DNA from: an uncultured Pedobacter sp.
Lineage (GTDB): Bacteria; Bacteroidota; Bacteroidia; Sphingobacteriales; Sphingobacteriaceae
Assembly: GCA_946478755.1 (NCBI GenBank)
Contig: CAMLDJ010000013.1
Coordinates: 1-47,856, forward strand
DNA length: 47,856 nt
Direction: 5' to 3'
Shown here in pieces: positions 18,916 to 27,426 of the stretch. Within the stretch, counting starts at the first letter, position 1. The number at the start of each line of letters is the position of its first letter. The notes under the pieces are model-generated. The model made no database searches and had not been told where the DNA came from. It worked only from the letters and a program-made list of their open reading frames with translations. The translations under genes were made by a program, and so were the position numbers.

Positions 18916-19959
18916 ATGAAACTATATAAAATGAGAATGAACCATAAAGGCAAATGTCTGTTCAGATTTGTCATTGTCCTGTTTGCGCTGTTATACACGG
19001 CAACAGGTATGGCACAGCAACGAAAATCAATCCTTCCCGGCGAACTTTGGCCAGATGATAAGGGAAACCATATCCAGGCACATGGGGGAGGGATTACAAA
19101 AGTGAATGATACCTATTATTGGTATGGAGAAGAGCGCCGTCAGGGACTGGATTCTAATTATAGGTACGTGAGCTGCTATTCATCAAAAGATCTGATGAAC
19201 TGGAAATTTAGGGGAGATGTATTTAAAATGACCGATCCTGACAGCCTTGGAAAAAAATGGGTATTGGAACGCCCAAAGGTTTACCATAACATCAAAACCA
19301 GAAAATACATCATGTATATGCATATCGATGGGCAGGTAAAGGGCCAGAAAGGTAATTATAGCTATGCGCGGGTAGGTGTGGCAATTGGTGATTCTCCAAC
19401 AGGACCCTTCAACTTTATTCGTACTTTCCGCCCCTTAGGCCAGGAAAGCCGTGATATAGGCCAGTTTATAGATGACGACGGATCTGCTTATCTTATTTTT
19501 GAAGACAGGCCGGTTAAAGGCTTTCATATTGCGAAACTTTCTGAGGATTACCTGGATGTTGAAAAAGATATCTGTATCATTAAAGCACCCCTGGAAGGCG
19601 GAGCGGTGGTAAAATATAATGGACTTTATTATGCGATTGGTTCAGCACTGACCAGTTGGAACCCAAATCCCAATAAGTACGCAACTGCTAAATCCCTGGC
19701 AGGACCATGGTCCGAATTCGAAGATATTGCTCCTGCTCAGACCAATACCTATGGATCACAGTCTACCTTTATGCTTAAGGTTGTAGGCACAAAATCAACT
19801 GCTGTAATCTTTGTGGCCGACAAATGGAAACCCCGCACCCAATGGGATTCCCGATACCTTTGGATGCCCCTGGAAATTGGTGATGGCAAACTCAGGCTTC
19901 CCGAACCTAAACCATGGCGTATCAATGTGAAAACAGGAGAAACAGCGTTCATAAAATAA
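18916..19959 (+). CDS. GH43-like glycosidase (galactanase/beta-galactosidase subfamily type), secreted
   Basis: The 347-residue protein has a signal peptide ending GMAQQ; starts at 18916, 18931 or 18937 are all possible. It is a single propeller domain with the features of the GH43 subfamilies 24/34 group: HGGGITKVNDTYYWYGE near residue 56, ERPKVYHN with Glu118, DIGQFIDDDG with Asp186-188 and LEGGAVVKYNGLYY with Glu227 as likely acid. The N-terminal ADP-type base motif of canonical GH43 enzymes is absent, as known for exo-beta-1,3-galactanases of subfamily 24. These enzymes act on galactose or arabinose residues of arabinogalactan-like glycans. It follows the sigma gene by 8 bp and precedes the first lyase by 14 bp, so an operon is likely. 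Subfamily placement is inference. Confidence 0.78.
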   Translation: MKLYKMRMNHKGKCLFRFVIVLFALLYTATGMAQQRKSILPGELWPDDKGNHIQAHGGGITKVNDTYYWYGEERRQGLDSNYRYVSCYSSKDLMNWKFRGDVFKMTDPDSLGKKWVLERPKVYHNIKTRKYIMYMHIDGQVKGQKGNYSYARVGVAIGDSPTGPFNFIRTFRPLGQESRDIGQFIDDDGSAYLIFEDRPVKGFHIAKLSEDYLDVEKDICIIKAPLEGGAVVKYNGLYYAIGSALTSWNPNPNKYATAKSLAGPWSEFEDIAPAQTNTYGSQSTFMLKVVGTKSTAVIFVADKWKPRTQWDSRYLWMPLEIGDGKLRLPEPKPWRINVKTGETAFIK

Positions 19960-19973
19960 TTTAATCCCAAACT

Positions 19974-21104
19974 ATGAAAAAAATACAGTGTCTTTATTTA
20001 ATAGTTTATTTTCTGTTTTTTTTAAGTTCCATTTCATCAGCACAGCAGAAATTCATACATCCTGGTATCCTCTTTTCAAGCTCAGGTCTACAAAGAATAC
20101 ATCAGACCGCCCAGGATAAAAGTTCGGTCGGTTACGCATCTTTTGAGCTATTAAGGGATAATCCACTGGCCAGCGCAGACTATAAGATGAAAGGGCCGTT
20201 CAGGGTAATATCCAGGGATGGGGAGTTCGGGAATACCAAGAGCCGGATGGAAGCAGATTTCAGCGCGGCTTATCTTAACAGTCTTATGTGGATAGCTACA
20301 CGCGATCAAAAACATGCCGAAAAGGCCATTGCAATATTGCTGGGTTATGCAGATTCCCTTCAGCGCATTCCACCTACCAACGATGCACCATTATTGGTCG
20401 GATTGGAAGGAACCAAGATTATCAATGCCCTGGAAATTCTGAAACACGATTTTAAAAGGGCAGACCCCAGAAAGCTTGAGCGGATAGCCCAAATGGTAAT
20501 AGGGATTTTTTTGCCAGTCTGTGAGCAGTTTTATGCAAGCCCTGCTTATACAAATGGAAATTGGGGACCCATAGTGACAAAATTCTACCTCTCGGCCGCA
20601 ATCTATTTTGATGATCAGAAAATGTATAATAAAGCTGTACATTTTTATCTCCATGCTAATGATAATGGATCCATAGCCAATTATATAGATGGGGAAACCG
20701 GACAGATCCAGGAAAGCGGTAGAGACCAGGGGCATTCCCAATTAGGGATCGGGGCAATGGCCACTATCTGCGAGATTGCATGGAAACAGGGGGATGACCT
20801 TTATGGCGCACTTGATAACCGGCTGTTAAAAGGATTTGAATATACTGCCAGCTATAACCTCGGCAACGAGGTTCCGTTTAAAAAATGGAAGGATATTACC
20901 GGAAAATATAGTGATTGGGAACAGATATCTGTTACGGGAAGGGGTAGGTTTATCCCCATCTACCAAATGGTTTACAACCATTATGTACGGAGAAAGGGGC
21001 TTTTAATGCCTTTTACCCAGCAGGTAATATCAAAAATGGGCGCAGAAGGTTATGATCGTGATCAACCGGGTTTTGGAGGCTTACTTTACCTTGGCAGCAA
21101 ATAG
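19974..21104 (+). CDS. Alginate-lyase superfamily protein, PL38-like uronan lyase, secreted (paralogue 1)
   Basis: The 376-residue product has a signal peptide (residues 1-23, ending SSAQ) and an all-helical toroid of the Alginate_lyase Pfam type. Diagnostic motifs are NGNWG (Asn194, Asn196), ESGRDQGHSQLG (Glu247-Gly258, including Arg250, Asp251 and His254), LLKGFEYTASYNLG and a late VYNHYVRR segment. This motif set is typical of the glucuronan/alginate-active lyase group I know as PL38. Lyases of this kind cleave 4-linked uronic acids by beta-elimination and leave an unsaturated end, which the GH88 protein of this locus could remove. It shares fold and motifs with the gene at 23447 but is clearly divergent. 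Exact family and substrate need a profile search; the lyase fold is secure. Confidence 0.82.
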   Translation: MKKIQCLYLIVYFLFFLSSISSAQQKFIHPGILFSSSGLQRIHQTAQDKSSVGYASFELLRDNPLASADYKMKGPFRVISRDGEFGNTKSRMEADFSAAYLNSLMWIATRDQKHAEKAIAILLGYADSLQRIPPTNDAPLLVGLEGTKIINALEILKHDFKRADPRKLERIAQMVIGIFLPVCEQFYASPAYTNGNWGPIVTKFYLSAAIYFDDQKMYNKAVHFYLHANDNGSIANYIDGETGQIQESGRDQGHSQLGIGAMATICEIAWKQGDDLYGALDNRLLKGFEYTASYNLGNEVPFKKWKDITGKYSDWEQISVTGRGRFIPIYQMVYNHYVRRKGLLMPFTQQVISKMGAEGYDRDQPGFGGLLYLGSK

Positions 21105-21189
21105 TTTTACATTATCAATCATCATTTTATCTGATTCTTTTTTTCGATTCCCTTAGGGCAGTCAATGTCATTAAGTTAAGCGCGGCGGT

Positions 21190-21291
21190 CGTCAGTCTGT
21201 CCGAAGGACTCCTGTGGAGAGCGTAGTCGAAGACTTCTTTAGATTGATCAAGCGCAAATAAATGCTCTTCGACTAGGCTATCATTGGCAGA
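21190..21291 (-). repeat. Dispersed imperfect-palindrome repeat, copy C (diverged)
   Basis: Read in the same orientation as copy B, this stretch keeps the order of blocks: CTGTCCGAAGGACTCCTGTG, then GGAGAGC, then GTCGAAGAC, and at the end CTTCGACTAGGCTATCATTG. It has many substitutions relative to A and B. The conserved blocks are the two palindrome arms and the GGAGTCC core. Confidence 0.6.
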
Positions 21292-21304
21292 TCTCTATAG
21301 AAAG

Positions 21305-21403
21305 ATCGTCATTGCGAGGCACGAAGCAATCTTAAGACGATCGCTAACAACCTGCGCATTAAGATTGCTTCGTCGGCTGAAAAAGCCTTCTCGTAATGAC
21401 GAT
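21305..21403. repeat. Long REP-like palindromic hairpin
   Basis: Outer arms ATCGTCATTGCGAG (21305-21318) and CTCGTAATGACGAT (21390-21403) pair with one mismatch. Inner arms ACGAAGCAATCTTAA (21321-21335) and TTAAGATTGCTTCGT (21359-21373) pair perfectly. A mini-hairpin GGCT/AGCC (21375-21387) lies on the right arm. The GTCATTGCGAGGCACGAAGC start resembles a repeat I know to be scattered through many Bacteroidota and other bacterial genomes. It is non-coding. Confidence 0.8.
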
Positions 21404-21663
21404 TCCTCAAAGCCTATACTGGCATCTGGATTAGTATCTGATAATAAACGTGAAAAAGACGTTCATTTTGCTAAACTGGTTTTGTTTAATTAAGTTTGGG
21501 TAGCCAGATATAAGCAATTCACATAACCAGGATATTCTCCAACAAACAATTTTTGGATATTTAGAGTATCACAGCGGCAACCTGGTGTCATTATTCATGA
21601 AATCCGAAAATCTTTTATCCTGTCGGATCTTTCATTAACATAAAAGAAACCCTATAACCATTG

Positions 21664-23436
21664 ATGAATAAAGTTATCATATTTCTGATTTTTCCCTTAC
21701 TGATGCAATTTGTGGACAAAGCTTTTGGCCACGTTCCGGCTCCAGTTTCTCCAAAAAGTATTTATGTTTCCGCATCTGGGAGCGATAGGGCAAATGGCTC
21801 GGTAACAAAACCTTTAAGAACAATTAGTTATGCTGTTTCAAGGGCAATGCCTGGAGATAGGATACTTGTTTCGGCAGGAGTTTACCGTGAATCGGTAGTG
21901 TTTGAACGTGGTGGAAGTTCGGAGCACAAAAGGATTACGCTGCAGGCCTTAAACCAGGCAAAAGTTATGATCAAAGGTTCTGACCGGAAGACAGGCTGGG
22001 TAAAGGATAAGAACAAACTTTGGAAATGTATGCTGGATTCTTTCCAAACCGGGATGATGCTCTTCTTCAATGATAAAAAAATGGTTAATGTATCTACCCT
22101 TCAGGAGTGCAGTAATGCGCTGCGGTGGACTAAGACCATGGAAAATGGAAAAACGATAATATTGGCAAATTTCGGTACATCGGACCCCAATGTTGGGCTA
22201 ACGGAAATTTCGGTCAGAAATGTCGGGATCAGTGCAAGGTCTGGTGTAGATTATCTTACCATTGAGGGGATTGCTATCAGTCAGATTTTTAACGATTATG
22301 CCTCTATTTATGCAGAACAGCCCGGCGCAATAGATACTAAAAATGGAAAGTATTGGAATATAATAGGCTGTTCCATCAGTGAATGCCACGCTGTAGGCAT
22401 TTCTATAGGCATAACCGGGCATGTTTATGCAGATGCTAATCCAGGAAGGCCAGAATTTAACGATTATACAGATCTGGCTTCGGTTGGGCATCACAATATC
22501 AAAGGAAACCATATTTTCAACTGTGGTCAAGCAGGTGTTTTTGGGTTGATTGGTGGTACTTCAAGCACTATCCAAGATAACCTGATAGAGAACATCAACC
22601 AGGATGGCGGTTATACGGGCAATGAATCTGCGGGCATTAGGCTGGCCATGGCGGTTGATGCCACCATTACACATAATCTGATCCGCAGGGTTTATGGAAA
22701 AAACGGTTATGGTGTGTTTTTAGGGCCAATTTTTCAGGGTGCCCGTTTGTCAAAGAATATTATTTCAGATAGTGGTGCCGGATTGTTCTACCTGTTTAAA
22801 AACCATGGACCTGTTTTATTTGACAACAATATACTTGCAATGGCAGATACTGCAGATAAAGATATGGCAGGCGTAAAGATGGAGGCATCAGAGGCAAATG
22901 TTTTTGTTCAGAACCTGTTCTATAACTGTAGCTTCTACAATGGCCGGCAACCTGGGAAATCGGTATCAACCTCAAATTTTTTGCCGCATAGCCTGGTGAT
23001 CAAACAGACAATCCCCGCACTGGATATTGACCATCGTTTGTATGGCAATCTTTTTATAGGCAAAGGGGCAGGAATAGCAAAGCCAGCAGGAGGTGAGGCA
23101 GATTTTAATCTTTATGCAGATGGTGCCCTTCCGCTAAGCTGGGCAGAGCTGAATAGCTCAAAAGCCAAAAATAGCTTTTCTTTTCGCTTGGAACACAACC
23201 AGAAAGGGGTAGAATTATTTTGGAAAAAAGAAGCCCTAAAGCCAATAAAAATTCCGGCGCTAACAGCTGAGTTTTTAGGTTTTTTTGCGCTGAGCAAGCA
23301 ATACATAGAATATCCCGATGGAAAAAAGATAATGATTGACAGGGATTTCCTCAATGCGGTGAGCGGGACATTAGAAAGAACTCCCGGACCTTTTTATCAG
23401 CGTAAGGGCCTTAAACCAAGAATAAAATTATTTTAA
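21664..23436 (+). CDS. Secreted right-handed parallel beta-helix protein (DUF1565-like), possible glycosidase or lyase
   Basis: Start at ATG 21664 (590 residues); the codon before it is a TTG. After a signal peptide (ending KAFG) the sequence shows the typical opening of DUF1565-type beta-helix proteins: IYVSASGSDRANGS and PLRTISYAVSRAMPGDRILV, then AGVYRESVVF. Beta-helix coils run through about residue 440, with recurring patterns such as HHNIKGNHIFNCGQAGVFG, TIQDNLIENI and ITHNLIRRVYG. The C-terminal 120 residues form a separate beta domain. This fold is used by several carbohydrate families (for example GH141, PL6 and PL9), and I cannot pick one; the catalytic residues are not identified. 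It lies between the two lyases and 10 bp before the second, which argues for a role on the same glycan. Confidence 0.75.
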   Translation: MNKVIIFLIFPLLMQFVDKAFGHVPAPVSPKSIYVSASGSDRANGSVTKPLRTISYAVSRAMPGDRILVSAGVYRESVVFERGGSSEHKRITLQALNQAKVMIKGSDRKTGWVKDKNKLWKCMLDSFQTGMMLFFNDKKMVNVSTLQECSNALRWTKTMENGKTIILANFGTSDPNVGLTEISVRNVGISARSGVDYLTIEGIAISQIFNDYASIYAEQPGAIDTKNGKYWNIIGCSISECHAVGISIGITGHVYADANPGRPEFNDYTDLASVGHHNIKGNHIFNCGQAGVFGLIGGTSSTIQDNLIENINQDGGYTGNESAGIRLAMAVDATITHNLIRRVYGKNGYGVFLGPIFQGARLSKNIISDSGAGLFYLFKNHGPVLFDNNILAMADTADKDMAGVKMEASEANVFVQNLFYNCSFYNGRQPGKSVSTSNFLPHSLVIKQTIPALDIDHRLYGNLFIGKGAGIAKPAGGEADFNLYADGALPLSWAELNSSKAKNSFSFRLEHNQKGVELFWKKEALKPIKIPALTAEFLGFFALSKQYIEYPDGKKIMIDRDFLNAVSGTLERTPGPFYQRKGLKPRIKLF

Positions 23437-23446
23437 AATATTAAGC

Positions 23447-24649
23447 ATGCATAGTTTAAATGTTTATACCAGGTTAATCCGCTACAATAAATGGATGTTA
23501 ACCTTAATCATATTCTTTTTCTATATGATGAGCGCTTATGGGCAGGTGCTAAAACTGGAAAAACCGGTCGCCTACCATCCCAAGCCTTTTACCCATCCTG
23601 GCCTGTTGCATTTAGCTAATGATCTCCAGCGGATGAAAGATATGGTTGCCTTGGGCAGAGAACCATGGAAGAGTGCATTTGAGAAATTCAGATCGCATCC
23701 ATGGTCAAGTGCTTCCTGGGAACCTCATGCGGTTCAGCATGTAGAGCGCAGCTTGTTAATTGGTGCTGGCAAAAATATTGGAAACCTGGAGAAAGATGTT
23801 TGTGCTGCTTATCAAAATGCAGTGATGTGGTCTATTACAGGCGATGAAGCTCATGCCAAAACTGCTATAAAAATTATCAATGCCTGGGCAGAAACCTTCA
23901 AGGCGTTTGATGGAACAGATGTGGAGTTAGGAGCTGGACTGAATGTTTTTAAGATGGCCAGTGCTGCAGAGATCATGCGTGCTACCTATCCAAAATGGAA
24001 ACAGGAAGACATCGAAAAATGCAAAATGATGTTCAGGGATGTGTTTTATCCTCCGATTCAATATTTTGCGCTTTGGGCCCACGGCAACTGGGATCTTGCC
24101 TGTATGAAAGGCATGATGGCTATTGCCGTTTTTAATGATGACCATGAAATGTTCGATCGCGCGGTTGATTTTTACTACAAGGGGCCTGGAAACGGTAGCC
24201 TTTTGCATTATATCGTAAATGAAGAGGGTCAGGGGCAGGAGAGTGGACGTGATCAGCCACACAGTATGCTTGGGATCGGCCACTTGGCAGAAATGTGCGA
24301 GATTGGATGGAACCAGGGGATGGATATGTACAGTTTTGCACAGAACAGGTTGCTCAAAGGCTTTGAGTATACAGCCCGTTATAATCTTGGTGAAGATGTA
24401 CCCTTTCAGCCTTATACCGATATTAGTGGCAGATTTCCTGCCGATAAAATATCGACTAATGGAAGAGGAAAGCTGCGTTCGATCTTTGAACAGGTATACA
24501 ACCATTATGCTTTTCGAATAAAGGGCATACCAGCAGATCAGTACCGTTATACTAAACAGGCAGCAGATAAACTTAGACCGGAAGGTGCAGGATTCAATGC
24601 CGATAATGCAGGTTTCGGAACACTTTTCTTTTCCCTGCCGCAGCCTTAA
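23447..24649 (+). CDS. Alginate-lyase superfamily protein, PL38-like uronan lyase, secreted (paralogue 2)
   Basis: The 400-residue product is a paralogue of the protein at 19974. The N-terminus has an unusually long n-region; ATG 23495 (MLTLIIFFFYMMSAYGQ) is a good alternative start with a standard signal peptide. Shared motifs are THPGLLH, AHGNWDLA (His212-Trp215), ESGRDQPHSMLGIGHLAEMC (Glu265, Arg268, Asp269, His272), NRLLKGFEYTARYNLGEDVP and VYNHYAFR. The toroidal lyase domain spans almost the whole chain. It likely cuts the same or a related uronic-acid-containing polymer with a different subsite preference. It is 10 bp after the beta-helix gene and 18 bp before the alpha/beta hydrolase, so all three are probably one transcript. 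Substrate is inferred from the family only. Confidence 0.83.
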   Translation: MHSLNVYTRLIRYNKWMLTLIIFFFYMMSAYGQVLKLEKPVAYHPKPFTHPGLLHLANDLQRMKDMVALGREPWKSAFEKFRSHPWSSASWEPHAVQHVERSLLIGAGKNIGNLEKDVCAAYQNAVMWSITGDEAHAKTAIKIINAWAETFKAFDGTDVELGAGLNVFKMASAAEIMRATYPKWKQEDIEKCKMMFRDVFYPPIQYFALWAHGNWDLACMKGMMAIAVFNDDHEMFDRAVDFYYKGPGNGSLLHYIVNEEGQGQESGRDQPHSMLGIGHLAEMCEIGWNQGMDMYSFAQNRLLKGFEYTARYNLGEDVPFQPYTDISGRFPADKISTNGRGKLRSIFEQVYNHYAFRIKGIPADQYRYTKQAADKLRPEGAGFNADNAGFGTLFFSLPQP

Positions 24650-24667
24650 TAATCTAAGTTAATTTGT

Positions 24668-26272
24668 ATGAACAGAATAATTTTTATCTGCTTTGCTTTT
24701 TTATTACTGTGCCAAAACATTTTTGCTTCCGAATGGCAATGGTCTGTTCCCGTAAAGAGCAGTATTTCTTCCGAGACAGGAGAACAGCCGATAGCATTTT
24801 TATGGGTCCCGTCTGATTGTAAACAGGTGAGGGGGGTAGTTATAGGGCAGCACAATATGCTCGAAGAAGGGATATTGGAACACAGTGCGTTTAGAAAAAA
24901 CCTTTCTGCGCTCGGCCTTGCTGAAATCTGGATTACGCCTTCAGTAGATATGGTCTTTAATTTTAGCTCCTCGGTAGTTTTTTTCTCAACAATGAAAGAC
25001 CTGGCAGAAATATCGGGTTACAGTGAACTGGCATTTGCACCAGTTATACCTATTGGACACTCTGCTGCAGCGAGCTATCCCTGGAATTTTGCAGCTTATA
25101 ATCCTGATCGGACAATTGCAGTACTGTCCATACATGGAGATGCGCCATTAACCAATATGACTGGTAGCGGTAAGCCCAATCCAGACTGGGGGGGAAGGAA
25201 CCTAAACGGCATCCCCGGACTTTTTGTAATGGGTGAAGATGAATGGCTTGAGGGCCGGATTACTCCGGCAATGGAATACAGAAAAGATAACCCTAATGCT
25301 CCTATTGCGTTTCTATGTGATGCTGGTCATGGTCACTTTGATTATTCCGATGAACTGATAGACTACCTTAATCTGTTTATCTCTAAGGCTGTAAAAACCC
25401 GGCTCCCCAAAAAAACACCTTTAAATACGTTCCCGATACTTTTTGCTGTTAAGCCCCAGAAAGGATGGCTGGTAGACAGATGGAGAAGAGACAGGTTACC
25501 AAATGCAGTTTCAACACCATATAACCATTATATGGGAAACAAAGCGGAGGCAGGATGGGCATTTGATGGGCAGATGGCAAAGTTAACCGAAGCTTTGTAT
25601 AAAGCTGCGCGGGCTAAAATAAAGCGGTCAATTGGATTCACCCAGCAGGGCAAACTCTTGCCTCTTGCAGGGTTTGCTGGCTTCAGGCCTGTTTTTGATC
25701 CCTTAGCGGACGGGATCACCTTTCATGTTTCAGCAATAAATACTGATACCGCAACCCATGCCATTGATGTGCTTTACCATCCCGAAGAGAAAATCGTGAT
25801 CTCCAGGGTCTGCGGCCCGGTCAGGAAAATCAATGACTCTACATTTCAGGTATCCTTTTACCGAATGGGATTCAATAACACCAAGCGGAGCAATGATATC
25901 TGGCTAATGGCCAGTCAAAAAGGAGACACTAAATATCGCTCCTCGGTACAGCAGGCAAATATGAAGATTCCCCTTTCTAATCTGAAAGGGACTCCACAGA
26001 GAATTATTTTTCCAGAGATCCCAGACCAGAAAAGATCTGTAAAGTCCCTGAAACTCGTTAGCTATTCTGATGCCGGATTGCCCTTACAGTATTTCGTAAA
26101 GGAAGGACCTGCAGAAATCGTAGACGGCACGCTTTATTTTACAACTATCCCGCCCAAGAGCAGGTTGCCGATAAAGGTTACCCTGGTGGCATGGCAATAT
26201 GGGTGTAACAGTCCGGCACGCCAGATCCAATCGGCTGTTCCCGTGCAAAGGATATTTTCAATAACCAACTGA
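24668..26272 (+). CDS. Unclassified secreted alpha/beta hydrolase, candidate carbohydrate esterase
   Basis: The 534-residue protein begins with a signal peptide (residues 1-20, ending FASEW). The N-terminal half (about 30-245) has the order of an alpha/beta hydrolase: VRGVVIGQHNMLEEG as likely oxyanion region, nucleophile elbow IGHSAAAS with Ser132, GLFVMGEDEWLEG as probable acid strand and DAGHGHFDYS with His221/His223 as catalytic histidine candidates. The C-terminal half (about 260-534) appears beta-rich and may be a binding or structural domain. I do not recognise a named carbohydrate esterase family, and the CE15 motif (GCSRxG) is absent. It stands 18 bp after a lyase gene and 25 bp before a LacI gene, so an accessory de-esterification of the same glycan is plausible. 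Activity is inference. Confidence 0.65.
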   Translation: MNRIIFICFAFLLLCQNIFASEWQWSVPVKSSISSETGEQPIAFLWVPSDCKQVRGVVIGQHNMLEEGILEHSAFRKNLSALGLAEIWITPSVDMVFNFSSSVVFFSTMKDLAEISGYSELAFAPVIPIGHSAAASYPWNFAAYNPDRTIAVLSIHGDAPLTNMTGSGKPNPDWGGRNLNGIPGLFVMGEDEWLEGRITPAMEYRKDNPNAPIAFLCDAGHGHFDYSDELIDYLNLFISKAVKTRLPKKTPLNTFPILFAVKPQKGWLVDRWRRDRLPNAVSTPYNHYMGNKAEAGWAFDGQMAKLTEALYKAARAKIKRSIGFTQQGKLLPLAGFAGFRPVFDPLADGITFHVSAINTDTATHAIDVLYHPEEKIVISRVCGPVRKINDSTFQVSFYRMGFNNTKRSNDIWLMASQKGDTKYRSSVQQANMKIPLSNLKGTPQRIIFPEIPDQKRSVKSLKLVSYSDAGLPLQYFVKEGPAEIVDGTLYFTTIPPKSRLPIKVTLVAWQYGCNSPARQIQSAVPVQRIFSITN

Positions 26273-26297
26273 TCGGTCAATCAACCCAATTCCAGTA

Positions 26298-27320
26298 ATG
26301 ATAAAAAAGATCTCTATTGGGGATATAGCTACTGCCCTGAATATTTCAAAGTCAACGATTTCCTTCATTATCAATGGCAAGGCCAAGGAGAAACGCATCA
26401 GCCTGGCTTTAACCGAAAAAGTACTGCAGTACATTGATGTAAATGGGTATAAACCAAGCCGCCTTGCCCAGAGCCTGAGTACCGGTAAAACAATGATCAT
26501 TGGCCTGATGGTAGAAAAGATTTCGGATTATTTTTTTGCCCAGATGGCCTATCATATTGAGGAAATTGCCTATCAGAATGGATATAAAATTTTCTACTGT
26601 AGTACCGATAATGATCCGGATAAGACCAGGGAACTTATCCAGCTTTTCAGAGACCGCAATGTAGATGGTTATATCATAACCCCTCCGCCCGGGATGGAAA
26701 AAGAAATACAGTCTCTTATGGATGAGGGGTCTCCGGTTGTATTGTTCGATAGGTATTATCCGGATATCGAATCAAGCTATGTGATCCTTGATAATTTCAA
26801 AGCCAGCTATAATGCTTCGAAATACCTCGCTGAGCATGCTTTTGCCCATATTGCATTTATTACACTGGATAGCGACCAGAGCCAGATGGAAGATAGGAAG
26901 CAGGGTTATGTTAAAGCAATGGCTGAGTACGGGCTGGAAGTTATTGTAGAAAAAGTACCCTATGGAAATGATCCTGCCCAAACGGTTAAGCAATTTGTTA
27001 GGTTCCTCAGGCAGAACAAAAGAGTCGACGCTGTTTATTTCGCTACCAATTACCTGGCTTTTAGTGGCGTGAAAGCCATCAATCAGCTTGGATATAAGAT
27101 ACCAGGCACTATGGGCATTATCGCATTTGATGACCATCAGGTTTTTGATTTTTATGAACCTACCATAACAGCGGTTGCTCAGCCTATATCTGAACTCGCA
27201 CGGCAATCGATCAGGGTACTGCTCAGTTTACTCAACAAACCTTTTGAAGAGAGGGCCGTCCAAAAAGTGATTGTTCCGGCTAATTTCATTATCAGGAATT
27301 CAACTGTCAGGCCGTTATAA
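26298..27320 (+). CDS. LacI-family transcriptional regulator
   Basis: The 340-residue protein has an N-terminal LacI helix-turn-helix (residues 5-60: ISIGDIATALNISKSTISFI, then NGYKPSRLAQSLSTGK with the hinge helix). A periplasmic-binding-protein-like sensor domain follows (IGLMVEKISDYFFAQMAYHI, DGYIITPPP, VVLFDRYYP, FATNYLAFSGVKAINQLGY, IIAFDDH). Members bind a palindromic operator and respond to a sugar or sugar-phosphate inducer in the cytoplasm. It sits 25 bp after the hydrolase gene inside the enzyme cluster, giving the locus a cytoplasmic regulator in addition to the HTCS. Its operator is not identified; the dyad at 914-939 is one possibility. Confidence 0.93.
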   Translation: MIKKISIGDIATALNISKSTISFIINGKAKEKRISLALTEKVLQYIDVNGYKPSRLAQSLSTGKTMIIGLMVEKISDYFFAQMAYHIEEIAYQNGYKIFYCSTDNDPDKTRELIQLFRDRNVDGYIITPPPGMEKEIQSLMDEGSPVVLFDRYYPDIESSYVILDNFKASYNASKYLAEHAFAHIAFITLDSDQSQMEDRKQGYVKAMAEYGLEVIVEKVPYGNDPAQTVKQFVRFLRQNKRVDAVYFATNYLAFSGVKAINQLGYKIPGTMGIIAFDDHQVFDFYEPTITAVAQPISELARQSIRVLLSLLNKPFEERAVQKVIVPANFIIRNSTVRPL

Positions 27321-27426
27321 AATGTGATGAAAATCATCTGGTAAACAATGGGTATAGAAAGCAGCGTGGCGTGTCTTATCATGACCAGGTACTATTTAAG
27401 CCCTGATTTCATCATACAACCATTTT

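Larger units (their letters stand above)
21105..21663. other. Repeat-bearing spacer between lyase and beta-helix genes
   Basis: About 560 bp with no supported gene. It contains dispersed repeat copy C (21190-21291) and directly after it a long REP-like hairpin (21305-21403). The frame 21284-21493 runs through the hairpin and is rejected as a gene. The AT-rich right end (21480-21660) may contain the promoter for the beta-helix gene. Confidence 0.6.

Noticed and set aside
21284..21493. 69-codon frame on the + strand
   Set aside because: It runs through both arms of the REP-like hairpin; its sequence is explained by the repeat and it has no coding features of its own.
23927..24505. 192-codon minus-strand frame inside the second lyase gene
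   Set aside because: It is antisense to a well-supported gene and has no domain similarity, so it is a shadow of the coding pattern.
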